Positions 9,126-15,626 of a stretch of 15,626 nucleotides of DNA are shown one piece after another. Position numbers and translations under genes: made by a program. The notes under the pieces were generated by a model that did not search any database, was not told the DNA's origin, and saw nothing but the letters and a program-made list of their open reading frames with translations. The stretch lies in assembly GCF_000003605.2 (NCBI RefSeq), contig NW_003141317.1, positions 162,419-178,044 on the forward strand, written 5' to 3'. Every line of letters starts with the position of its first letter. Within the stretch, counting starts at the first letter, position 1. The stretch comes from Saccoglossus kowalevskii (lineage: Eukaryota > Hemichordata > Enteropneusta > Harrimaniidae).

Positions 9126-9495
9126 ACACGGTTGTATATTATCGTATCGTACAGATAATCGGATACCAAGGACTAGGCAAGAAAATCATGGGAGACGAGA
9201 TTATTTCTCGCAAAGCCACCATAGTGATAACAGTAAATATGTTTTAAGAAATGTGCGAGCATCCCCATGATATGATGCACCTGTAAGTCGCTCGGAATCT
9301 ATACATGACAATAGCAAAAGTAGTAAAATTATATATGTCACGACCTTGTTCGAGTTGCCATATATCAACTCACAGGTTTCAGCAGGTGCTTGTTCCGCCT
9401 CGACACTGCCACGTCCACGGGGAAACCCGCTAACTAACTATGGTAATCCGTCTCCCAGGAGCCCGGGGATGGACTCATTATTGTGCTCAAGCGCC

Positions 9496-9515
9496 AATAG
9501 AATAGATTAGAATAG
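9496..9515. repeat. AATAG pentanucleotide microsatellite
   Basis: Four five-base units AATAG, AATAG, ATTAG and AATAG, followed by AACTTCATTTATTTTATG. Short pentamer tails next to T-rich sequence are often found at the 3' end of retroposons, but no upstream element body was recognised. Confidence 0.5.
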
Positions 9516-11144
9516 AACTTCATTTATTTTATGATTAAAATATCGCGCCTGTTTCCAGTGTTATATTTCAGCACGGCATGTATCCAATTTTCGCTAGCCG
9601 ATTTCACATATGTGGTCCAAAATAGAATACGAATTGATCTTATTAAAATCTAGTAGCCGATTCTGTCTTGCACAAATATTATCAATGTCACAGGAATTAC
9701 ACCAAATGTCAACTGACAATATATACAATTGTAACTACCGTAGATTCGATACGTGAATATTAAATTAGGGAAAATACATAATAATACTCGCATGTAAATT
9801 AAGTATCAGCGCTTGTCCATTTTTACAAAAAAAATATAATCTTCACTGTGTCGGTGACATTTCCCACTAATGCCAAACATAAATCGTCGAATTGGATATA
9901 TTGAATCACAGACTCGTATTATCGTGAGTTTAGTCACATTATTGTGTATCCATTAGTTTTTGTCTCTTTTTGGATCTTCTACTAGCTAATCATCGTCGTA
10001 AGATTTTCTTAAGTAGTTTGTCTTGGCTGGAGATATCGATTTCGATGTTAACTTCAGACAGAAAATGACAAATTACGTGTATTTATATGAAACTTATTAT
10101 AGTTTCAAAAGAGACCGCCACAACTGATAGATCTGACATAATCTTTATAAAAAGGGTCATGCAATTTATAAAATAGTTCAAGGACATGGGATGTTTCTGA
10201 GTTTGCAGAACCAGATACCATAATATTTACCAAGAAAGAAAGTCAAATGATAACAAAGTGAAATGTCAAGGTTATTCACACCACAGAAAAAGTATACAAT
10301 ATTAATTAACTGTATATTAATTATTCATTTTTAATTTGGGTTCATTTGTAAATTGACCATGATCATATCCCCCCCCCCTCTCCAGCTCAGTTATCGACTT
10401 AAAATGAGCGTGCAATATACGTATTTGTTTAGCACTTGAATTAAATTAAAATACGCCATACCATCGCCGTCTCTTTAACCCTTAGGTAATATAATCTCGT
10501 GTACACACATTCAGTTCAACAATGAAAATATTACTATAATTCATAGTAGCTGTTTTCAATTTTAACATATGTAATTGAAGACGGGCTATTAGCAATCGGC
10601 GACTGCCATCTCACAGACTGATGATGAATTGAAAGTCGACTTCCAGTCGGTAATGCAGACAATCTATTTTTATAATGTGGTAGTCTGTTTAGCAGTCATA
10701 GGTCACCAGGGCAACAATCAGATAATGTACCTGACATTAATGATTAATTTTCAGTAGATTCACTTTATTACTTATTATTGTTTTTGAGATTCAGTTTTAA
10801 TAACAATCAGGGCTTTGCAGGTGAAACCGCCGCAACGCTATTTTTGGCATCGACTTTAAATTTCTAATAGTTTTAAGGCAATTGTAAGTTATAAATAATT
10901 GAGCGAAAAAAAACAACTCACGCAATTCTCGACGACATAACGAGAAAATACATATTCAGACTAGAATCGAATAAACACACCCATAATGTGTAATCTTGAT
11001 TAAAAGCAATTATTAGTGATAATGTTACAGAAGCTTTATACGTCGTGTTGTCTATTGCATGACAGACTATTTTTATCCGAGTGGTGTCAACATAACTCGG
11101 ATTAATCATTGTGATAGCACTTTTTATTTTGGTTTACAAAATTA
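9516..11144. other. No gene seen
   Basis: A/T-rich non-coding DNA with a poly-C run at 10369-10378 and TTAATTAA-like strings near 10300. No splice-supported reading frame, RNA gene or transposon end was found. A 63-codon minus-strand frame at 10918-11109 looks like chance in A/T-rich sequence. Confidence 0.4.
10369..10378. repeat. C10 homopolymer
   Basis: A run of ten C, followed by TCTCC, in otherwise A/T-rich surroundings. It is prone to length error in sequencing. Confidence 0.7.
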
Positions 11145-11276
11145 TTATAGAATTTTCTTTATTTTCAATCCGACCAGTTTCCCATCGTTCCCTCGTAACC
11201 ACTGGCAGGCCTTATTCGAAGTACGTATTTTATAATACGGAATCCCATCCATGGTTGTCACCAATTGATTAAACAT
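11145..11276 (-). CDS. Weak candidate: short minus-strand coding segment, unidentified
   Basis: From an ATG at 11276 the minus strand reads 43 codons to a TAA at 11145. The peptide begins MFNQLVTTMDG, is rich in lysine, arginine and aromatic residues in the middle (YYKIRTSNKACQW) and ends in a basic IKKIL. Upstream it is open for eight more codons to a TAA, so it could be the 3' part of an exon with an acceptor near 11300, but the candidate acceptors have poor pyrimidine tracts. AATAAA lies inside the last codons, which could suit a terminal exon but is common in A/T-rich DNA. No family is recognised. Other frames of this size in the window look similarly plausible, so chance is the leading alternative. 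Confidence 0.15.
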   Translation of the reverse strand: MFNQLVTTMDGIPYYKIRTSNKACQWLRGNDGKLVGLKIKKIL

Positions 11277-11608
11277 CTCGTCTTCTATCTTGTATTTTGT
11301 TTAATCAGCGTACACCCTGTTGGCGATGAAGAACTGCGTGTCACCTGACACAGCAAATAGAGCAGATCTCCCGGGGCATTTTCTTCGTTAATTATTGAAA
11401 TGGTCGCGCTAAAACATATCCCATCCCGGCTCCTCGTGCTTCTTGAATAATATCTACCGCTCTATGTTATGACATGTCTGGTAGTTCGCCTTTCTAACCA
11501 GCTAGGTAATCATTATCAGAAGACAAATAAACTTTAAACATCGTATAAGCGAGTTTGCTACATCAGAAATAACCCTTTCTTGCAGACGAGTTTGAACCCT
11601 GACTTCCA

Positions 11609-11616
11609 TGACGTCA
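11609..11616. promoter_or_regulatory. CRE-type octamer TGACGTCA
   Basis: Perfect octamer in the context TCCATGACGTCAGTAGG. It is the eighth in the window and stands alone, about 5 kb from the nearest other copy. Confidence 0.4.
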
Positions 11617-11619
11617 GTA

Positions 11620-12878
11620 GGTACGTCGACCTGATTGCCATCGTTTGCCTCATTTGTTTCAATAATAGAGGCGGACGAGAACGTGAAATTAGACCGTCAT
11701 TTGCAATTAACATCGTATTTTTTAATAAATAGCACATTTTTGTCAGAATGTTTGACTTAATAATTTTCAAAAATTTCGGATCCACGTAGAGGTAAAATTA
11801 ATACAATAAGTACAATAATTACCCAGTATATTCATTTTACACGCGTGTTCTATTAATTTATTCCCTCGGAAAACGTAGATAAAAACATTGAACCGAATAA
11901 AACAAATAATCTGGTGGCTAAAATGGTCACATTGTAGCAAATGTTTCGATTTTGTTGGCTTGAGCAGCACAGCTATGGTGAAAATCAATTATATTAAAAC
12001 GCGCGTTGAAGATGCTAGTCGAAATCAGCCTTTCAAATGCAATGTCGTGTGTTAAAAGCTTTGTGACGTATATGTTACTGGATTCATGAAAGGTCTCTAC
12101 GTCGCAACCGATTCATGTATCAAAATACACTTGAAATGGATTTATTTCGATCTACGCGTCTTGATAGAATACTAAACCACGCATCGAGTTTTTTTTTATT
12201 TATTTCTGAGGAAGTGAATAGTATGATTACTGGTATCGTTAAATGAATAAAACGCACTGAATGCAAAGTTAAACATCACTTCTGCATTCGTGCAAGTGAA
12301 AACAGCAATTCTGGCTTAGTGACTGGCGACAATGTTCGTTACAGAATCTGAAAGAGTCATATTTAATTCATTGAGAGTGGGTGCTAGTCTCCAGCGGAGG
12401 CAATTCACAAGGCATCCACGTCACGCCTCGCTCAATCTCCCGGTATGTCTTCGCTTAATGCCCACGTGACGAGACGCGCTAAATATACGTATGATCCCCC
12501 TATGATGTGGACTACTACGTTACAGCAGTTATACAAGAAAATTAAACCAAATGATCTTTCTATCTGCAATCAATTATATTTGTATCTTTGGCTCACCACA
12601 ATATCCGCCCAAATCCCAGCCCATGAAATACACACTGACAGTGTACATTATAATAGTCTAGTCAGGTACAATGTTAAGATTGCTAACAAACGAACAAATA
12701 TGAATGATAGTTTATCTCTATATATCCTGTCTGGTAAATTGCAGTGATCTCACAATTGGCAGTGATTATTCTATTGTCATGCGTGCAATTTAGATGAGAA
12801 CAATAAGCACGTACATTCGCAAATGCGAGGAGCGTGCCCGCGACTTGGGCGTAGCGTTATCAGGTTAACAGACAAACT
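11620..12878. other. No confidently supported gene
   Basis: A/T-rich DNA. A 100-codon plus-strand frame at 12445-12747 has no recognisable domain, and a frame of that length is expected about once by chance in this much A/T-rich DNA read six ways. An E-box CACGTG lies at 12463-12468. Confidence 0.4.
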
Positions 12879-12886
12879 GTGTATAC
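12879..12886. repeat. Left 8 bp target-site duplication of the hAT-like element
   Basis: GTGTATAC, identical to 13014-13021 on the other side of the element. Confidence 0.75.
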
Positions 12887-13013
12887 CACTGGCGGATCTA
12901 GAAATTCGGTAAGGGACACGCTCCAATTCACGTAACCAAACGCTGGGTTTGTCAATTGATTTGTCTTTTTTTTCGGGCTGAAGGGGGAGGCGCGCCTTTC
13001 CCTAAATCCGCGC
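12887..13013. mobile_element. hAT-like miniature transposon (MITE), 127 bp
   Basis: Identical 8-base direct repeats GTGTATAC flank the segment at 12879-12886 and 13014-13021. The left end starts CACTGGCGGATCTAG. The right end, read inward on the minus strand, starts GCGCGGATTTAG, so the ends share a GGCGGATYTAG-type inverted repeat with about two terminal bases lost or changed at the right. hAT transposons make 8 bp target duplications, and their ends typically start CAG-G (often CAGTGGCG); the left end here fits with one change. The interior has a GGCGCGCC palindrome near the right end and no reading frame, so it is a nonautonomous copy that would have needed a transposase from elsewhere. 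Confidence 0.75.
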
Positions 13014-13021
13014 GTGTATAC
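13014..13021. repeat. Right 8 bp target-site duplication of the hAT-like element
   Basis: GTGTATAC, an exact copy of 12879-12886. Confidence 0.75.
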
Positions 13022-13294
13022 ACGTTTTAATAACATGTCCGGTCAACAGTCAACAATCACGAATGTTGTTTAAATTGGAGGCGTGTCACACGGGTTAAAT
13101 AAGCTGAACTGCAATAAAACGTAACATACCATACGCCTCAATGTGCTAGTATTTATTTAATATTCAACAACCGGCTTCTGTTCATGATTATCAGATCTAT
13201 CCGCTGATACGGTTTGGCCAAAAATTATAATTAAGAAAAGTGTTTCTTTTCTTCGACTACATGCGTACAGGGTTTTACCAGGTGCGTTATTAAG

Positions 13295-13326
13295 ATAGAC
13301 AAGAACGTGGAGTGATTCTTGTCTAT
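13295..13326. repeat. 11 bp perfect hairpin with 10-base loop
   Basis: ATAGACAAGAA (13295-13305) pairs perfectly with TTCTTGTCTAT (13316-13326) around the loop CGTGGAGTGA. It is followed by ATAAG, not a T-run. It is too short for a typical pre-miRNA. It could be a transposon terminal hairpin or a structured RNA motif. Confidence 0.6.
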
Positions 13327-13560
13327 ATAAGTGCCATTATGATTTATATTCGAGATCCTCTACTAAAAACATTGGCATGGTATCTCGAAGCATACTTCGT
13401 TCAACCTGCAAGGCACTGTGATGAGAATGCACATTAGCGTGAATTTTACGCACACTCCAATTTCTTTTACTATAAGTGGGTAATATCGAAAACGTTAGAC
13501 GGTTGTCAAATGTCTTTTTTTTTCTTTAAAAATGTGAATTCAGAATTTGTTTCCACTTAC

Positions 13561-13691
13561 CCATCTAGTAGAACGCCTCCGCCAATTTCTCTCATCAACG
13601 ATTCCCAGGCAAATTGTGAGTCTTGGCAATATTCCGAGCTCGGCGACTGTTCTAGACTCGGTGAGTGTTCGAACACGCCGTAGTCGACCAT
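13561..13691 (-). CDS. Candidate first coding exon, unidentified (possibly regulatory) protein
   Basis: On the minus strand an ATG at 13691-13689 in good start context (AACGGCATGG) opens 43 codons plus two bases and stops exactly at a perfect splice donor, GG|GTAAGT (intron from 13560 downward), leaving phase 2. The peptide starts MVDYGVFEH, passes through a serine-, proline- and glutamate-rich patch (SPSLEQSPSSE) and ends with YCQDSQFAWESLMREIGGG and VLLDG. Acidic, Ser/Pro-rich N-termini followed by a short W/F/L-containing segment are common ahead of DNA-binding domains in transcription factors, but no domain is visible and I do not assign a family. The frame is open upstream to a TGA near 13766, so an acceptor there (for example after TTCGTTCAG) could make this an internal exon. 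No second exon was found in the remaining 13.5 kb, implying a very long intron or a wrong call. A 117-codon plus-strand frame (13547-13900) overlaps and is the main rival. Confidence 0.45.
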
Positions 13692-13930
13692 GCCGTTATA
13701 CCTGTAGTGATCCAGCCTGCACGATGTTAATAGCTGAACGAACAGTGATAAAGATTCCCGTGGAAATCACACCAATGTGTTTGTCAGTAGCAGCAGAAGG
13801 TGGCGGGACAACAGAATACCACCCTGATCGTCGTCTGTGCGAAATTCGTGATTATACACCGTACGCGTATTTCTGTGTAGTTGTCGTTACCGATGCTTGA
13901 ATGAAAGTGGCGCTGTCACATTTACTGAAT
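13692..13930 (-). other. Possible 5' untranslated region of the 13561-13691 exon
   Basis: This segment lies between the candidate start codon and a TATA-like site. It is less A/T-rich than its surroundings and has no long minus-strand frame joined to the exon. The right-hand limit is guessed from TATA spacing. Confidence 0.25.
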
Positions 13931-13958
13931 GAGCAACATTCACCACGCGTAGGCATGA

Positions 13959-14016
13959 ATATATTATTTAAGCCCTTCTGACATTTCTTAAAGAAGACAG
14001 TTAAAACAATGATTGG
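13959..14016 (-). promoter_or_regulatory. Possible promoter: TATA-like and CCAAT boxes
   Basis: Read on the minus strand, CCAAT (14016-14012) lies about 40 bases upstream of an A/T element TTAAATAATATAT (13971-13959). A start site near 13930 would put these at about -80 and -30, the usual positions. Both motifs are short and frequent in A/T-rich DNA, so the support is positional only. Confidence 0.25.
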
Positions 14017-14019
14017 TAG

Positions 14020-15626
14020 GAGTTTAGAATACTAGTGTAATCACACCTCTTTTCATTCTACTTTAAAACATGTAAGGAAATTCAAAGCATGTATATTGCT
14101 CAATAACAAACGAGCGTCGACGTCAAATATAACAGCCAGCTCTGTATCAATTATTCCGACATGACGTAGAAAACGGGTTTTAAGACTCGGAAATACTCAG
14201 GGGGAGTAACAGCTTCCAGAACAGCTGCGTGATATGAATAATTGTGAACATCATTGCAGTGACGTTGCCAACAAACGTTTCAGCGTTTCTGTGCGGCGTA
14301 GAATTTACGCGAGGCTGTTCCAACAAACAACGCCTGCCACAATCTGAAATGATCTCGTGGATTATATTTTCACGAGTGTATTCAGATGATGACGAAGGGA
14401 ACAAATCGATTTCTTATATTAATAAAGATAAAATCGGTTCTATATCTACGCAGGTGTATGACGTAACAGGATGATGTACCAGTTAGCACGGCCATATACA
14501 AAACATCACTAAGGAAAACAGAACACATTCAAGCATGATGCGGATGCATATGCCAATCCGTCTCCTAGCAACAACACCTCTTTGGTCGTATATCGTATGT
14601 CTAACTCAGCCTCGGAGGATGATTGATAACAGTGCAATTATCGGATCAGTCTGACTTCTAACTACGTAACATGCAACTGAATAGAGTATGTCACGTGTTA
14701 TTCAAAGGAAATGTGAACAAAGAAATCCTGGGCGACAGCTGAAAACATTTCCCAATTTGCACATTCATTTCTGAGGCTCATTACACCGAGAACCCGGATG
14801 TCAAACTGTCAGCGACAGCTGCCCATATATATGATGATTTATTTCAAAGTGGCCAATTGGCTTGTTAGAATCGTTGTCTTTGTAACTATGATTTGAAGAG
14901 GTCGATGATTGTATTTGCAATGGATATTCTATATATCTTTTTCCATCATTTCGCTCCATTCATAACACTTCATTACGTGAATATGTCGCATTGCGGCTCC
15001 TTGCACATTTCATAGTTATTTCTGAGCTTGATATCAAGACACATATTTTAGCGAGTAGCAAAGTCATTTATCAACGTGACTACGTTCTTGTGTTTGTTCT
15101 GATGATGATGATATTTATAGCGGTGTATGGGGATGGCAAATGGGCTTCACCGCAAAATATTCACTATGCTCACATTTTTTTTGGAGGGCCTCTTATGTTA
15201 TGAGTGACCAACGAGCATCGGTCAAGTTTGGGTCTCACTGGGCAGGCCATTCTACTTTTGTTTTTGCGTTATAGAGTGAAGACACGATAAATCAAAGCAC
15301 GTGCGCATTTGAGTAGACTATTATTTCGCCGAGCATTCTAAGTGCGTTTCAGTTAAATCTAACAAAGCTACGTGCTCAGTTATATAACCCAATGAATACT
15401 AGTATTTCAGAGTGTATAATATATCGACATGCAATGTCAACCTAAGATACTCAGCAAGAGTGAATATTAAAGGGACGGGTAACTCAACCCAGGGTAACAC
15501 ACACACACGTGTTGAGCTTTCATTTTTGTATTTGGTCCTGAATGTTTTTGTATACGGCACGAAACTGAATCAACTTTTAGGCATTGGCGTAATCTACGAA
15601 AATAAATGTAAACATACACATATTTC
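14020..15626. other. No confidently supported gene
   Basis: Non-coding by inspection, with short frames of 70-76 codons lacking domains or splice support (14180-14474, 14991-15203). It contains two E-boxes (14692, 15298), a repeated GCGACAGCTG string (about 14733 and 14813), a GCCAATTGGC palindrome (14852-14861) and a short AC repeat (15497-15508). Confidence 0.4.
15483..15516. repeat. AC microsatellite in a weak hairpin
   Basis: (AC)6 at 15497-15508 runs into CACGTG (15506-15511). CTCAAC (15483-15488) can pair with GTTGAG (15511-15516) around it. Confidence 0.4.

Noticed and set aside
9374-9440. Short minus-strand open segment ending at GTGAGT near 9370
   Set aside because: Only about 21 codons after an in-frame stop, with no acceptor or start context. 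The donor alone is not enough.
11575-11680. Minus-strand string GGGTTCAAACT resembling a tRNA B-box
   Set aside because: The flanking bases do not form a T-stem, and no acceptor or anticodon arm is present.
12445-12747. 100-codon plus-strand reading frame with a possible small upstream exon (about 12394-12441) ending near GTATGT
   Set aside because: The peptide has no recognisable domain. The putative upstream exon is open in all three frames and the GTATGT overlaps the frame's own start. A frame of this length is expected about once by chance in this much A/T-rich DNA.
13959-13971. Reading the A/T element as a certain TATA box
   Set aside because: Such strings are frequent in this A/T-rich window. 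It is kept only as a low-confidence promoter part because of its spacing to CCAAT and the exon.
1-15626. Bacterial or phage system, CRISPR array, or toxin-antitoxin locus
   Set aside because: No operon-like packing, ribosome-binding-site-led frames, regularly spaced direct repeats or recognisable bacterial proteins were seen on either strand.

Overview
The window looks like metazoan nuclear DNA, most likely from an invertebrate. It is A+T-rich, but CpG is not obviously depleted. There is no dense array of open reading frames, no operon structure, no rRNA or tRNA gene that I could find, and no phage or bacterial hallmark. Reading frames are short everywhere; the longest is 117 codons. What stands out is intron- or intergenic-like DNA with short nonautonomous transposon remnants, palindromes and microsatellites. 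I cannot name the species or phylum from sequence alone.

Layout. Positions 1-210 hold a candidate first coding exon on the minus strand. It has a strong start context, runs 21 codons and then meets a possible splice donor. Positions 220-1750 are crowded with short hairpins and repeats: an element with palindromic ends (222-389), a long foldback (611-806), two ATGTA pentamer arrays, and perfect 8-10 bp stems. Positions 1800-5190 show no gene but hold five perfect TGACGTCA octamers (CREB/ATF-type sites), two more following at 5760 and 6569. Positions 5190-5450 are A/T-rich low-complexity DNA. Positions 6798-6960 carry a degenerate three-copy repeat built around CCAAT boxes. Positions 7000-12880 are mostly unexplained, with a second copy of a 20-base palindromic motif, an AATAG repeat, a poly-C run and one weak coding candidate.

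Positions 12887-13013 are a hAT-like miniature transposon with an exact 8 bp target-site duplication. Positions 13561-13691 hold the best protein-coding candidate: a minus-strand first coding exon ending at a perfect GTAAGT donor. Upstream of it lie TATA-like and CCAAT-like sites at plausible spacing. Positions 14020-15626 show nothing I can assign.

My favoured model is two minus-strand first exons, at about 13.6 kb and about 0.2 kb. The long interval between them would be first intron and/or intergenic regulatory DNA, marked by many CRE octamers and CACGTG E-boxes. This is inference: neither protein fragment is recognised, and I found no second exon that fits the first. I found no convincing evidence of a new multi-gene system.
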